Source: Bacteroidota bacterium (GTDB lineage: Bacteria; Bacteroidota; Bacteroidia; 2-12-FULL-35-15). Taken from it: a DNA stretch of 64,000 nt. Below, in pieces: positions 1 through 9,381 of this stretch; positions within the stretch are counted from its first letter, which is position 1; every line of letters begins with the position of its first letter. The notes under the pieces were generated by a model. It saw only the letters and a list, made by a program, of their open reading frames with translations. It made no database searches and had not been told where the DNA came from. The DNA is taken from positions 1-64,000 of the forward strand of contig JAOQAG010000049.1 of the NCBI GenBank assembly GCA_025963715.1. Reading direction: 5' to 3'. The position numbers and the translations under genes are program-made.

Positions 1-73
1 AACAGATCCCGGGTCAAGCCCGGGATGACAGTATTATTTGTGAATATTGTAAAAAAACATTTTACTACAACAT
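1..73. repeat. R2 MITE-like element, right part (cut by window edge)
   Basis: This is the right part of the R2 element, seen more completely at 232-357 and 63824-63948. It has the GC-rich hairpin (arms around CCCGGG at 7-25), then a spacer resembling GTATTATTTGTGAATATTGT, and ends in ACTACAACAT at 64-73, which matches the terminal inverted repeat of the copy at 63824-63948. The left end lies outside the window. Confidence 0.6.
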
Positions 74-103
74 AACCTTTTGTATTGCTAATTTTAATTT
101 GCA

Positions 104-190
104 CGTCATTGCGAGGGCTTTTCGCCCTCGCAATGACGTTTTAAAATAATTTCATCTTTTTAGTACAAAGTTCCCGATACTCATTAAAGT
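104..190. repeat. R1-type palindrome, short form
   Basis: A perfect 15-bp stem (CGTCATTGCGAGGGC and its complement, TTTTC loop) occupies 104-138. The right flank to about 190 resembles the right flank of the longer R1 copies at 16510 and 20760. This copy lacks the central GAAGCAATCTCA arm pair, so it is either a minimal or an internally deleted form. Confidence 0.6.
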
Positions 191-231
191 TTAATTATTT
201 TATCTTAACCACGCACAGCAATCCTTTTTCA

Positions 232-357
232 TTATGTTGTAGAACAATGTTGCTATGGTAACAGAAATATTCTCCAGAACTGTCATCCCGCACCTGTTGC
301 GGGATGACTGTATTATTTGTGAATATGATAAAAACAACGAGAGTTCCCTACAACAAC
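232..357. repeat. R2 MITE-like element
   Basis: About 126 bp, starting TTATGTTGTAGAACAATGTT and ending CTACAACAAC, so the ends are inverted repeats. The centre is a GTCATCCCGCA hairpin followed by the same spacer as the copy at 1-73. It has no coding capacity. It is best matched by the copy at 63824-63948, which has perfect 11-bp termini. Confidence 0.6.
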
Positions 358-455
358 ACCATCTTTTTTTATCCGTTTTTATTCGTTTAATCTGCGTCAT
401 CTGCGTTCCAATAAATTAATTTTTTGTTTACATTAGCGTGCATAAAATAAGGATC

Positions 456-1616
456 ATGAAAAAAATTATGCTGCTCGGTTCGGGCGAACTGGGGAAAGAA
501 TTTGTAATTGCTGTAAAGCGTTTGGGGCAATATGTGATTGCGGTGGATTCGTACAACGATGCACCGGCACAACAGGTTGCCGACGAACGTGAAGTGATCA
601 ACATGCTGGATGGTGCAGAGCTGGATCGTATTGTTGCCAAACACAAACCGGATCTTATTGTTCCGGAGATCGAAGCCATCCGCACCGAGCGTTTTTATGA
701 GTATGAAAAACAAAATATACAGGTAGTGCCCAGCGCAAAAGCAGCAAATTTTACGATGAACAGGAAAGCGATCCGCGACCTGGCAGCAAAAGAACTGGGA
801 TTAAAAACGGCGAAATATGAATATGCCAACAGTTTTGAAGAATTATCCGCTGCGGTAAAAATTGTTGGGATTCCCTGTGTGGTAAAACCATTGATGAGCT
901 CATCCGGAAAAGGACAATCCGTTATAAAAACAGAAAGCGATATTGAAAAAGCCTGGAACTATGCACAGGCAGGTAAACGCGGCGATTATACAGAGGTGAT
1001 CGCGGAAGCATTTGTAAAATTTAATTCAGAAATAACATTACTTACGGTCACACAAAAAAATGGCGACACGCTGTTTTGTCCGCCGATAGGGCATCGCCAG
1101 GAGCGCGGCGATTACCAGGAAAGCTGGCAGCCTGCCGTAATAAATCCGGAACATTTAACAGAAGCGCAGGAAATGGCTGCAAAAGTTACCAAAGCGCTTA
1201 CCGGTGCGGGCATCTGGGGTGTGGAATTTTTCCTTGCGGATGATGGCGTTTATTTTTCGGAATTATCACCGCGCCCGCACGATACCGGGATGGTAACACT
1301 GGCCGGAACGCAAAATTTTTCTGAATTTGAATTGCACGCACGCGCCATACTCGGCTTCCCGATCCCGGAAATTACACTTGAAAGAGTGGGAGCAAGCGCC
1401 GTAATTTTAGCGGAAAAAGAAGGAACAAATCCAACATATTCAGGCCTTGAAAAAGCAATGAACAACAAACTCAGCGACTTGCGTATTTTCGGAAAACCCG
1501 TTACCCGTCCGTACCGTCGCATGGCCGTTGTACTTACCTACGATAAAGTGGGAAGCAATGTGGATGTAGTAAAACAACGGGCGATAGAGATTGCTGCAAT
1601 GGTAAAAGTAGACTGA
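456..1616 (+). CDS. purT: Formate-dependent phosphoribosylglycinamide formyltransferase (PurT)
   Basis: Cytosolic ATP-grasp enzyme that makes formyl-GAR from GAR, formate and ATP, a folate-independent route for the third step of purine synthesis. The protein is 386 residues, close to the family's usual length. The N-terminal pre-ATP-grasp fold starts with GSGELGKE (residues 8-15); the nucleotide-binding loop SSSGKGQS is near residue 148, and the SPRPHDTGM segment, typical of the active site, is near 270. I chose the ATG at 456 because the family begins just before the GSGELG turn; an in-frame ATG at 438 would add six residues. No other purine gene is adjacent, so it is probably transcribed alone. 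It is followed at once by a repeat array. Confidence 0.93.
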   Translation: MKKIMLLGSGELGKEFVIAVKRLGQYVIAVDSYNDAPAQQVADEREVINMLDGAELDRIVAKHKPDLIVPEIEAIRTERFYEYEKQNIQVVPSAKAANFTMNRKAIRDLAAKELGLKTAKYEYANSFEELSAAVKIVGIPCVVKPLMSSSGKGQSVIKTESDIEKAWNYAQAGKRGDYTEVIAEAFVKFNSEITLLTVTQKNGDTLFCPPIGHRQERGDYQESWQPAVINPEHLTEAQEMAAKVTKALTGAGIWGVEFFLADDGVYFSELSPRPHDTGMVTLAGTQNFSEFELHARAILGFPIPEITLERVGASAVILAEKEGTNPTYSGLEKAMNNKLSDLRIFGKPVTRPYRRMAVVLTYDKVGSNVDVVKQRAIEIAAMVKVD

Positions 1617-1936
1617 TCTGCTAAATACCAATTAATACGAATATACTAATCTGGGTGGTTACAAATTACGAGTCAATACAAATTTACGAATCTGTGTGTG
1701 ATAAATTGATACTCGATTGTTGTAGGAAAATGTTTATTTTACCTGATATTTCATTTCGATTTGTCAGGAGAGTATTTCTGTTTCCAGGGCAACATCGTTC
1801 TGCAACGGAACCATATTCATTAACCTAAGGCGTAAGAAATAGTACACACAGCATACATAGAGCTACCAATTAACCAATGAACAACTGAACCAGTAAACAA
1901 TAAAAACCTTACCTTTCTTTTATAATTCAAATCAAT
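1617..1936. repeat. Intergenic region built of word arrays and an R2 copy
   Basis: No gene is visible in these 320 bases. From about 1620 to 1710 runs a degenerate array of words such as CTAAATACCAATT and TACGAATATACTAATCTG, sense-oriented after the purT stop. From 1717 to 1808 lies an R2 element in reverse orientation: its ends match the R2 termini, but its centre lacks the CCCGGG hairpin. From 1863 to about 1910 is another array (ACCAATTAACCAATGAACAA type), antisense and just ahead of the transporter start. A weak -7-like TACCTTTC occurs near 1909. Confidence 0.6.
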
Positions 1937-3421
1937 ATGGAGCAACAACTTACACTGGATCAAATCCAGGATTTTAAAGGAAAATATCCGAAACAACTCT
2001 GGTACTTATTCTTAGTAGAAATGTGGGAGCGTTTCTGTTTTTATGGAATGCGCGGAGTCCTTACTATTTTTATGGTGGGTGAGCTGGGACTATCAGATAA
2101 AGAATCTAATTTAAAATATGGTGCGATACAGGCATTTGTATACGCTTTTACTTTCATTGGTGGAATATTTGCGGATAAGATATTAGGTTTTAAAAAATCT
2201 CTTTTCTTTGGAGGAATCATCATGATATTAGGAAATCTTATCATTGTTGCATCCCCTAAAGAATATTTTTACATTGGAATCACACTTTCGATCATTGGTA
2301 CCGGATTTTTCAAACCGAATATCTCTTCCATGGTTGGAGAGCTGTATCGCGAAGGAGATGAAAGAAGAGATGCCGGTTTTGGTTTGTTTTATGCCGGAAT
2401 AAATGTGGGAGCTCTGTTAGGAGGTGCATTGATTGTTTATCTGGGTAAATACGTTTCCTGGAGCTCCGCTTTTTTAGCCGCGGCAATTGTAATGATGGTA
2501 GGGCTTCTGACTTTTCTTTTTACTAAAAAATATTTAGGTCCTATTGGCGACTCACCATTAAAAAATATAAACGTAAATAAACGCAGAATAAGAGAGATTA
2601 CAGTTTATATAGCAGCGCTGGTCAGTATTCCATTAATCCTGATCATGGTTCAAAACAGTGATTATACGGATTACTTTATGTATACTATCGCGCCTTTATC
2701 GATCATTTATTTCTTATTTGAAACGTATAGGGTAAAGGAAAGAAAATTACAATTAAAGCTACTGGCTGCGTTTGTTTTCATTTTTTTCTACTTTTTATTC
2801 AATGCAATTTTTGAGCAAAGCGGAGGCTCTTTATCTCTTTTCGCTGAGAAAAATTTAAGTCATGTTTTGTTGTTTTTCTCCATTGATCCAAATATTATTA
2901 ATAATAGTTCCAATTCTTTATTTGTAATTATTCTTAGTCCTTTGATTGGTTTGCTTTGGCTCTGGATGGCCAAAAAGAAAATGGAACCCAACACTATTAT
3001 TAAATTTGGAATAGGCTTTCTTTTTCTGGCAGCTTCATTTTATATTTTTTATTTTACCCGGTTTTTTGCCGATGCTAATGGAATAACCTCTCTTGGCGTT
3101 TTCACATTTGCTTATTTTATAACTACAATCGGAGAATTATGCCTGGGTCCTATTGGAATGTCAACCGTTACAAAGCTTTCTCCTAAAAAATTAACAGGAA
3201 TGATGATGGGATTATGGTTTTTGGCAAGTGCCTTCGGACAGTTTGCGGCAGGTAAAATAGGTGCTGAAATGTCAACAACAGATAATAATGCTTCGCTGAT
3301 GACTAAATTAATGTCTTATACCGACGGATATTATCAACTCACTTTTTACGCCTTAGTATCAGGTATTGTATTAATCATAATGTCGCCGCTTATCCGAAAA
3401 CTGATGGGGGAAGTAAAATAA
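1937..3421 (+). CDS. POT-family proton-coupled peptide transporter
   Basis: Inner-membrane major-facilitator protein of the proton-dependent oligopeptide transporter family, importing di- and tripeptides with protons. It is 494 residues with at least 12 hydrophobic helices. The diagnostic first-helix motif ExxERF is present as EMWERFCFYG around residues 28-37, and the loop motif GGIFADKILG follows near residue 72. The C-terminal half carries GELCLGPIGMS, typical of bacterial members. The mnmH start lies 5 nt after its stop, so the two may be cotranscribed although their functions are unrelated. Substrate range (dipeptide versus tripeptide) cannot be told from sequence. Confidence 0.93.
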   Translation: MEQQLTLDQIQDFKGKYPKQLWYLFLVEMWERFCFYGMRGVLTIFMVGELGLSDKESNLKYGAIQAFVYAFTFIGGIFADKILGFKKSLFFGGIIMILGNLIIVASPKEYFYIGITLSIIGTGFFKPNISSMVGELYREGDERRDAGFGLFYAGINVGALLGGALIVYLGKYVSWSSAFLAAAIVMMVGLLTFLFTKKYLGPIGDSPLKNINVNKRRIREITVYIAALVSIPLILIMVQNSDYTDYFMYTIAPLSIIYFLFETYRVKERKLQLKLLAAFVFIFFYFLFNAIFEQSGGSLSLFAEKNLSHVLLFFSIDPNIINNSSNSLFVIILSPLIGLLWLWMAKKKMEPNTIIKFGIGFLFLAASFYIFYFTRFFADANGITSLGVFTFAYFITTIGELCLGPIGMSTVTKLSPKKLTGMMMGLWFLASAFGQFAAGKIGAEMSTTDNNASLMTKLMSYTDGYYQLTFYALVSGIVLIIMSPLIRKLMGEVK

Positions 3422-3426
3422 ATATT

Positions 3427-4440
3427 TTGCCAGCCAGCGTTCACATAAACGAATTTTTAAAATTATCGGAAACATATCCCATACTGGATGTGCGTACACC
3501 TGCGGAGTTTGAGCATGGCCACATTCCGGGTGCGGTCAACATTCCGCTGTTCGATAATGAAGAGCGCAAAACAATCGGAACGCTTTACAAACAGGAAGGA
3601 AAACAACCGGCTATCTTAAAAGGATTGGAACTGGTTGGCCCGAAAATGCACCGCTTTATTTCCGATGTGATGAAAATTCCCAATACGGGAACATTTCTTT
3701 TTCATTGCTGGCGCGGTGGTATGCGCAGCTCCAGCATGGCCTGGCTTTTCGAAACGTATGGTTTTAAATGCATCACGCTCAAAGGCGGATACAAACAATT
3801 CCGGAATCATGTACTAAAAAGCTTTGCAGAGCAAAAGGAAATAATCGTAGTAGGTGGAAAAACCGGGTCAGGAAAAACACTCATCCTGCACGAACTGCAA
3901 AAACAAGGCGAACAGATCATTGATCTCGAACAGCTGGCACATCATAAAGGTTCTTCCTTCGGCGCATTTGGCGAAGAAAAACAATTAACACAGGAACAAT
4001 TCGAGAATAATTTAGCAACAGCATTTTCAAAAATTGACCCTGCAAAAAAATGCTGGCTCGAAGATGAAAGCCGCAAGATCGGTATCAATGTGTTGCCTGC
4101 CGGGCTGTGGGAACAAATGCGTGCTGCAAAAGTAATATGCATTGATCTGCCGCTGGAAGAACGTGTAAATTACCTGATAAAAGAATACGGAAAATTTTCA
4201 AAAGCAGAGTTGATCGCAGCCACGCAGCGCATTACTCGGCATTTAGGACATTTACAGGCAAAAGTTGCAGTAGATGCTATTGAAGAAGGCGATCTTGCAA
4301 CTGCCTGCAGTATCAGCCTCAATTATTATGATAAAACGTACAGTTTCGGATTGGATAAACGGGAGAAAGAAAAAATTGTGCATTGCGAATTTGAAAAGTT
4401 GGCGCCGGGAGTGATCGCGGAAGCAATCAGGAAAATGTAA
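3427..4440 (+). CDS. mnmH: tRNA 2-selenouridine synthase MnmH (SelU/YbbB)
   Basis: Replaces sulfur by selenium in the wobble 2-thiouridine of Lys, Glu and Gln tRNAs, through a geranylated intermediate, using selenophosphate from SelD. An N-terminal rhodanese domain (about residues 1-125) carries the catalytic loop HCWRGGMRSS with Cys94. It is followed by a P-loop domain with GGKTGSGKT (143-151). Length (337) is near the usual 340-370. The likely start is TTG at 3427, 5 nt after the transporter stop; the next in-frame ATG would cut into the rhodanese fold at LDVRTP. selD lies 112 nt downstream on the same strand, so the selenium donor and its consumer are paired. No selA, selB or selC is in the window. 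Confidence 0.92.
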   Translation: MPASVHINEFLKLSETYPILDVRTPAEFEHGHIPGAVNIPLFDNEERKTIGTLYKQEGKQPAILKGLELVGPKMHRFISDVMKIPNTGTFLFHCWRGGMRSSSMAWLFETYGFKCITLKGGYKQFRNHVLKSFAEQKEIIVVGGKTGSGKTLILHELQKQGEQIIDLEQLAHHKGSSFGAFGEEKQLTQEQFENNLATAFSKIDPAKKCWLEDESRKIGINVLPAGLWEQMRAAKVICIDLPLEERVNYLIKEYGKFSKAELIAATQRITRHLGHLQAKVAVDAIEEGDLATACSISLNYYDKTYSFGLDKREKEKIVHCEFEKLAPGVIAEAIRKM

Positions 4441-4552
4441 TCATTAACACGCAAGCTCTGCGAACTCTGCGCCTCCTTTGCGCCCTTTGCGGTTAAAAAG
4501 CACAGCATCTGCGCACAGCAAACTTTGAACTTGCAACCTTGAACTTAAAAAA
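4441..4552. repeat. Word arrays between mnmH and selD
   Basis: About 4455-4495 holds a stutter of CTCTGCG / CTTTGCGCCC words; related stretches occur near 16400, 20915 and 62570. About 4505-4552 holds GCGCACAGCAAACTTTGAAC followed by more GAACTT words, antisense relative to selD. The same words reappear in sense orientation just after the selD stop (5603-5639), so selD is flanked by inverted copies. Confidence 0.55.
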
Positions 4553-5590
4553 ATGGAACCGATAAAACTTACTCAATACTCCCACGGCGCGGGTTGCGGC
4601 TGTAAAATAGCGCCACATGTGCTGGAAGAAATTTTAAAATCAAATTTTATTGCACCGCAAAATGATAAATTAATTGTGGGAAACAGCACCAAAGATGATG
4701 CAGCAGTGTACGATCTCGGTAACGGACAAGGACTGATCAGCACCACCGATTTTTTTATGCCGATCGTGGATGATGCATTTGATTTTGGTAAAATTGCTTC
4801 TGCAAATGCGATCAGCGATGTGTATGCCATGGGCGGAAAACCCTTGATGGCGATTGCGATCCTCGGTTGGCCGATCAATAAATTACCGCTGGAGCTGGCA
4901 CAAAAAATAATTGACGGCGCACGCAGCATCTGCGCAGAAGCGGGCATTCCGCTTGCAGGCGGACACAGCATCGATAGTCCTGAGCCAATTTTTGGATTAG
5001 CCGTTTCCGGAATGCTGGATCTGAAAAATTTAAAACAAAATAACACTGCCAAACAAGACGATCTGTTATACCTCACCAAAAAAATCGGTGTGGGAATTTT
5101 AACTACTGCAGAAAAAAAAGGTGTTTTAAAAGAAGAGCACAAAGGAATTGCCTCAGTGCAAATGATGCAATTAAATAAGATCGGTGAAAAATTCGGGCAT
5201 TTAAATTACGTAAGCGCCATGACGGATGTAACCGGTTTTGGCTTGCTCGGGCATTTGATTGAAATGGCAGAAGGTGCAAATTTATCGGCAGAGCTCGATT
5301 ATGCAAATGTTCCATTGATCGATGATCTGAATTTTTATACTTCACAAATGTGCGTGCCCGATAACAGCTTTCGTAACTGGAGCGGCTACGATCCTAAAGT
5401 TTCCGGCATTACCGGCGATTCGCTGCTTACATTGTGCGATCCTCAAACAAATGGCGGCTTGCTGGTTTCCATTGATCCTGCATTTAAAAATGAATTTGAA
5501 AAATTGCTCATCAGCGAAAGCTTGCAGCAATTTGCAAAACCAATTGGGAGAATGATGGAAAAAAAGGAGAAGGTCGTTACGATAATTTAA
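4553..5590 (+). CDS. selD: Selenide, water dikinase (selenophosphate synthetase)
   Basis: Makes selenophosphate from selenide and ATP, the activated selenium donor. It is 345 residues, the full family length. The N-terminal glycine/cysteine loop HGAGCGCK has Cys15, Cys17 and Lys18, equivalent to the catalytic Cys17 and Lys20 region of the E. coli enzyme, so this is a cysteine rather than a selenocysteine form. Conserved ATP/Mg motifs [21 protein letters not shown] and [11 protein letters not shown] are all present. With mnmH immediately upstream, the likely use of selenium here is tRNA modification. The start ATG follows an A-rich tract that ends the upstream repeat array. Confidence 0.95.
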   Translation: MEPIKLTQYSHGAGCGCKIAPHVLEEILKSNFIAPQNDKLIVGNSTKDDAAVYDLGNGQGLISTTDFFMPIVDDAFDFGKIASANAISDVYAMGGKPLMAIAILGWPINKLPLELAQKIIDGARSICAEAGIPLAGGHSIDSPEPIFGLAVSGMLDLKNLKQNNTAKQDDLLYLTKKIGVGILTTAEKKGVLKEEHKGIASVQMMQLNKIGEKFGHLNYVSAMTDVTGFGLLGHLIEMAEGANLSAELDYANVPLIDDLNFYTSQMCVPDNSFRNWSGYDPKVSGITGDSLLTLCDPQTNGGLLVSIDPAFKNEFEKLLISESLQQFAKPIGRMMEKKEKVVTII

Positions 5591-5602
5591 TTCGAAAAAA
5601 AT

Positions 5603-5778
5603 AGTTCAAAGCTGCAAGTTCAAAGTTTGCTGTGTGTAGCTCCGCAGGAGCCACACACAGCAAAACTCTTTTTCTCCTTTTTCTTCTTAGTGCCTTAGTG
5701 GTAAAATCCGGCTCTGCAGGAGGCACACACAGCATCCGCACACAGCAAACTTTGAACTTTGAACTTGCAACCTTGAAC
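5603..5778. repeat. Convergent word arrays after selD
   Basis: The sense array after selD (5603-5639) uses AGTTCAAAG words and ends TTTGCTGTGTG. Around 5685-5705 is a CTTAGTGCCTTAGTGGT word that recurs at 12011-12029. From about 5735 to 5778 is the mirror array, which in minus-strand reading directly follows the stop of the neighbouring barrel gene and ends in TTTGCTGTGTG. The two arrays together form an imperfect inverted repeat between convergent genes and could act as a bidirectional terminator, although no clean U-tract stem is present. Confidence 0.5.
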
Positions 5779-6966
5779 TTAATATATATCCTGCGCATCA
5801 ATCAGATCCGTTACTTCCTCCGCTGATGTTTTGTGCATTTTTTTAGGCGTTACAGGAATATTGCCGTTACCCGGATTTACATTGTTATCACCCGGATCAC
5901 TGGAATTATTCAGATCCATCAAATCGTACATCAGGCGGTTGTTGTAGAATGCTTTTGTTTTACCGAAACGTACCACCAAACCAACATTCACAAACAAAGT
6001 TGATTTGATATTTTCTTTATAATAACTGTTGTATTGCGATAAATTATCGCGGGAACGCGTTGGAAAAAGTGCGACATAATTACTGGTCGTTAATCCGCTG
6101 CTTACATAAAAACTAAAATGTTTTGAAGGCAATACATCCACGCGCGCACCCGATAAAAATTCGTAACGGCCGAAATATAATTTTTTGTCATCATCCGGAT
6201 TTCCTACGCGCAGCGAATCTACGTTGGCGAAGGAATACAATCCGCCCTGCGGCTTTGTGAATAAGCTCGCGCGCACGTATCTGCCCACAGGCACATTAAA
6301 CGTAATGCTGCGCGGGAACTGAATGCTGAAATTTATTTTGTCCAGCTTCCCTACACGGATCCCGATGTACGGCAATTGAAAACGGTTTCCCCACAAAAAC
6401 GAACGGGTAAATCCCAATCTGAAACTAAAATAATCGTTTACAGAACAATCGTATAAAACCGTGGTAGCAAGCCGGTACGTGCGGGTGTAGCGATAACCCA
6501 CATCCTTGGTTACAAATGGCGCCAGCTCTACAAAAAAGATGGATTTTTTTCCGTTGTTGTACATTCCGCGAAAGCCCAGCGCCGCTTTCGATAAGTAATG
6601 CCGGTCGATCCCGTCGAAATTAAGATTGATGCGGTTGTAGCTCCCCGTCAGTAAAAAATGAATGTTCGAAATTTTTGTACTGTCGGTGTTGTAAAAATCT
6701 TTTGTCACCACCGGAATATTAAAACCCAGCGTAACCTGGCTCAGCTGGTACGAATGCAGCTTTTTTGAAACCAAATTCACCGTATCCAGATCCCTTTTTC
6801 CGATCGAATAATAATCCAGGAAAATACTGTTGCTGAAATAATGTTTGGGAACTGTTACAATTTTTGTTTTCGCAACCGTGGTTGTATCGCTGTTAAATGC
6901 CGAAAGCTTTGTAACGGAAGTCACAAAGCCAATGGTAATAAAAATGAGTAACAGTCGCTTGTTCAC
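5779..6966 (-). CDS. Probable outer-membrane beta-barrel protein
   Basis: Unrecognised at family level; possibly a DUF6268-like barrel. With a GTG start at 6966 the protein has 395 residues and opens with NKRLLLIFITIGFVTSVTKLS, a good signal peptide. The body alternates polar and aromatic residues in short strands (for example YIGIRVGKLDKINFSIQFP), as in barrels. It ends with a Pro/Asn/Gly-rich linker and an acidic tail. An ATG at 7002 would overlap the upstream gene by 32 nt and place 12 polar residues before the signal, so I prefer the GTG, 4 nt after that gene's stop. It is the last gene of the sigma-factor operon and may be a regulated envelope component. Confidence 0.6.
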   Translation of the reverse strand: MNKRLLLIFITIGFVTSVTKLSAFNSDTTTVAKTKIVTVPKHYFSNSIFLDYYSIGKRDLDTVNLVSKKLHSYQLSQVTLGFNIPVVTKDFYNTDSTKISNIHFLLTGSYNRINLNFDGIDRHYLSKAALGFRGMYNNGKKSIFFVELAPFVTKDVGYRYTRTYRLATTVLYDCSVNDYFSFRLGFTRSFLWGNRFQLPYIGIRVGKLDKINFSIQFPRSITFNVPVGRYVRASLFTKPQGGLYSFANVDSLRVGNPDDDKKLYFGRYEFLSGARVDVLPSKHFSFYVSSGLTTSNYVALFPTRSRDNLSQYNSYYKENIKSTLFVNVGLVVRFGKTKAFYNNRLMYDLMDLNNSSDPGDNNVNPGNGNIPVTPKKMHKTSAEEVTDLIDAQDIY

Positions 6967-6970
6967 AGGA

Positions 6971-7411
6971 TCAGTTTTGTTTAATGTATTTGATAAGTTC
7001 AATTTTAAATTCTTCTTCCGCTCTTCTCAACGCCGCTACTTTTTTCACAGGCATTATTTTCTGGAACTTGTCATAATATTCTTTGTAGATCTCCACTTCT
7101 TTTTGTTTCATTAATAGTTCGGCATTCAGGTATGCCTGCGCTTCCTTGTCCGTTGCAAAATTATAGTTGGTGTTAGCGTTGTATTGCAGGCGGAATGTTT
7201 TCAAATTAGCATCCAGCTTATCGTTCATTTCGTTGTATAACGGCCAGAAAGCGCGTGATTCCTGATCTGTGAGCGCCACTTTTTTCGCAATAAAAGCAGT
7301 TCTCAGCGCGTCTATTTTGTCTTTTTTTGCATCTGATACCTGCGCCGATATGCCGGTGGCAAACAGCAAAAGCAGCAGCGAAAAAAAGAGTTGTTTGTAT
7401 GGGTGGTTCAT
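6971..7411 (-). CDS. Small exported helical protein of the ECF operon
   Basis: 146 residues with a clear signal peptide (hydrophobic stretch at about residues 8-22, cleavage near ISAQ). The mature part is almost entirely charged helix, with the pattern AFIAKKVALTDQESRAFWPLY followed by long Lys/Glu helices. This resembles the Spy/LTxxQ type of periplasmic helical sensors and chaperones often found beside ECF sigma factors, but I do not see a strict LTxxQ motif, so this is only a similarity of form. It lies 12 nt after the anti-sigma-like gene and 4 nt before the barrel gene, so all are likely one transcript. Confidence 0.7.
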   Translation of the reverse strand: MNHPYKQLFFSLLLLLFATGISAQVSDAKKDKIDALRTAFIAKKVALTDQESRAFWPLYNEMNDKLDANLKTFRLQYNANTNYNFATDKEAQAYLNAELLMKQKEVEIYKEYYDKFQKIMPVKKVAALRRAEEEFKIELIKYIKQN

Positions 7412-7423
7412 TACAAAAGCGTA

Positions 7424-8239
7424 TTATTTTTTATTTAGACTATCCATGTTTTTCAGTTGTACCGCTAACGAATCCGTTGCCAGCGAATCCGCCGAAAGCC
7501 TTTTATCCAGTGCATCCACATCCACCATGTCGTACAGGTCATCCGTATTCATTTCGCGGATTGTGTGATCGTTCAGCATTTCTCTTTTCTCCAAACAAGC
7601 CAGCGTTTTACAATCGCCGGAAACCGTTGGAAGAATTTCTTCTTTTTGTTTGCTATTGTTGTAAAAAACGCCTGCTCCAATGATCAGCATAACGCTGTAG
7701 GTAAAGGCAACACGCGGTTTTAATAAAAACGCAAACACGTTGCCGAATACAGATGTGCGTTGTTGCTGCGCACGATATTTTTCTTTTACACGATCGGCCA
7801 CCGTTTCAAAATAATGGGCGTTTACGGCAAAATTATTTTCTTTTTCCAATGCCGCCAGCGTGCTGTATTCGCTCAGCTCTTCGGTGATCTCCATACGTTT
7901 CAGCACTTTTTCATCCAGTGCAGCAAAGTAGTCCGCTTGCGCTTCTTCTTTCAATACCGGTTTCCCGATTTTTGCCAGCGCTTCAAATTCACTTAATTCA
8001 TGTTTGTATTCCAGCTCATTTTCCGCCGCTTTAAAATAATCCGCCGGGATCTCAAACTGCGGTTCTTTTTTGATGGAAGCCAACAACGCAAATTCTTCCA
8101 TTTCCGCTTCCAGTTCTATCCGCGCCATAATGCGGTCCGACAGTTTTTCAAAATAACCATCGGGCACTACAAAAGAATGCTGCTTACCCTTTGCAGGCAA
8201 ATCAAATTCTTCATCGTGATCGTTATTGTGCGGATTCAT
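7424..8239 (-). CDS. Repeat-containing single-pass membrane protein, probable anti-sigma factor
   Basis: 271 residues. Residues about 20-160 contain four related units, each with an aromatic pair in a PDGYFEKL / PADYFKAA / ADYFAALD / NAHYFETV frame followed by an acidic helix containing EFALLASI, EFEALAKI or EYSTLAAL. One transmembrane helix follows (VAFTYSVMLIIGAGVFY, about 177-193), then a periplasmic tail with two Cys and a run of Asp/Leu motifs. The gene starts with the ATG directly adjoining the sigma-factor TAA. Position, topology (cytoplasmic N-terminus, one TM) and operon order fit an anti-sigma factor, but no zinc-binding anti-sigma signature is present, so the role is inferred. Confidence 0.65.
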   Translation of the reverse strand: MNPHNNDHDEEFDLPAKGKQHSFVVPDGYFEKLSDRIMARIELEAEMEEFALLASIKKEPQFEIPADYFKAAENELEYKHELSEFEALAKIGKPVLKEEAQADYFAALDEKVLKRMEITEELSEYSTLAALEKENNFAVNAHYFETVADRVKEKYRAQQQRTSVFGNVFAFLLKPRVAFTYSVMLIIGAGVFYNNSKQKEEILPTVSGDCKTLACLEKREMLNDHTIREMNTDDLYDMVDVDALDKRLSADSLATDSLAVQLKNMDSLNKK

Positions 8240-8788
8240 TTAACTGTTTTTTAAATATTCTTCTACTTTTTTCGCTGCCAGATGATAAGAAGCTCTCAGT
8301 GCGCTTGCCGATGTTTCCAGGATCTCCGCCATTTCATCATACGGCGTTTCATCGTAATAACGCATATTAAATACAATGCGTTGTTTTTCCGGCAGCGTTA
8401 AGATCGCTTTCTGCAATTTCATCTGGATCTCATCTCCTTTAAAGTACGAATCGCTTTCCAGGTTTTTGCTCAGCTGATCTTCCAGCGTGTGGATCGATGT
8501 GAGGTTTGCCTGCTTTTTTTTCCTTAGAAAGCTGATCGATTCATTGGTAGCAATGCGGTACAGCCAGGTATAAAGCTTCGAATCTTCCTTGAACGTTGCC
8601 ATTCCCTTCCATGCCTTAATAAATGTATTCTGCAGCACATCATCCGTATCATCGTGATCAATAATTATTTTGCGGATGTGCCAGTACAAACGTTGCTGAT
8701 ACTTTTTGATCATAAAATGCACCGACATATTCCGCGATGGTTCATCGCGATACATTTCGAGTAATTCCTGATCCGTGTAATCCTGCAT
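8240..8788 (-). CDS. ECF (group 4) RNA polymerase sigma factor
   Basis: 182 residues. Region 2 includes HIRKIIIDHDDTDDVLQNTF and the -10-recognition helix with WLYRIATNESISFLR; region 4 has LPEKQRIVFNMRYYDETPYD followed by a helix-turn-helix with LRASYHLAAKKVEEYL. Length and the lack of regions 1 and 3 mark an extracytoplasmic-function sigma. It heads a four-gene minus-strand operon with an anti-sigma-like protein, a small exported protein and a barrel, so it probably directs an envelope response and its own operon. The promoter region upstream of 8788 is repeat-rich, and I see no clear -33/-7 pair there. Confidence 0.93.
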   Translation of the reverse strand: MQDYTDQELLEMYRDEPSRNMSVHFMIKKYQQRLYWHIRKIIIDHDDTDDVLQNTFIKAWKGMATFKEDSKLYTWLYRIATNESISFLRKKKQANLTSIHTLEDQLSKNLESDSYFKGDEIQMKLQKAILTLPEKQRIVFNMRYYDETPYDEMAEILETSASALRASYHLAAKKVEEYLKNS

Positions 8789-9381
8789 ACTTTTTTTGCT
8801 TTGACGCTGTGAAATTGGGAATGCTTAATGGGAAGCAACTTAAATTAAATTCAGGCTTAATACATTGATTATCAGTCTATTTTAACAACAAAAAACCAAC
8901 ACAGTACGTCATTGCGAGGGCTTTTCGCCCGAAGCAATCTCATTCCAGTTTATACGCTGCTGTGAGATTGCTTCGCTACCGCTCGCAATGACGTACTTAA
9001 TTATATTATTAGTTTAGCAAATAACACACGGCTATCTTTTTTGATCTTAACAATCATAATGATTTGCGTTCCTATCATACAACACACCCCTAACCCCTCT
9101 CAATGGCTCCTACGCTGAAGCTTCGGCGCAAGCGTAAGGGGAATTTGATCCTGCATGCACTTTAAATTAGTACAGAAAGTCATCAATTTATCCGTTCAGA
9201 TCCGTTTTATCGGTATCATCCGCGTTCCATCACACCCAGGTTTGTATCTGCAAACATTCATGAGATCCCGGGTCTGGCCCGGGATGACAGCTCCGAAGGA
9301 GGATCCCATTCAAATGAACATTTTACACAGCATCACACACAGATTGGTATATTCGTATCAATTTAGTATTTAGTAGATGCG
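8789..9381. repeat. Repeat-filled intergenic region
   Basis: No gene is seen in these ~590 bases. 8905-8995 is an R1 core: a long palindrome of GTCATTGCGAGGGC and GAAGCAATCTCA arms. 9083-9144 is a variant R3 element whose stem begins CACCCCTAACCCCTCTCAA and contains a second inner hairpin (CTTCGGCGCAAGCG). 9264-9288 is the CCCGGG hairpin also found inside R2 and at 62668-62694; its flank ACATTCATGAGATCC is shared with that second copy. About 9335-9380 is a word array that in minus-strand reading directly follows the stop of the desulfurase gene. Confidence 0.6.

Noticed and set aside
8905-8995. Recurrent GTCATTGCGAGG palindromes as a CRISPR array
   Set aside because: Copies are scattered one by one over 38 kb with no regular spacers and no cas genes; they are dispersed palindromic repeats.
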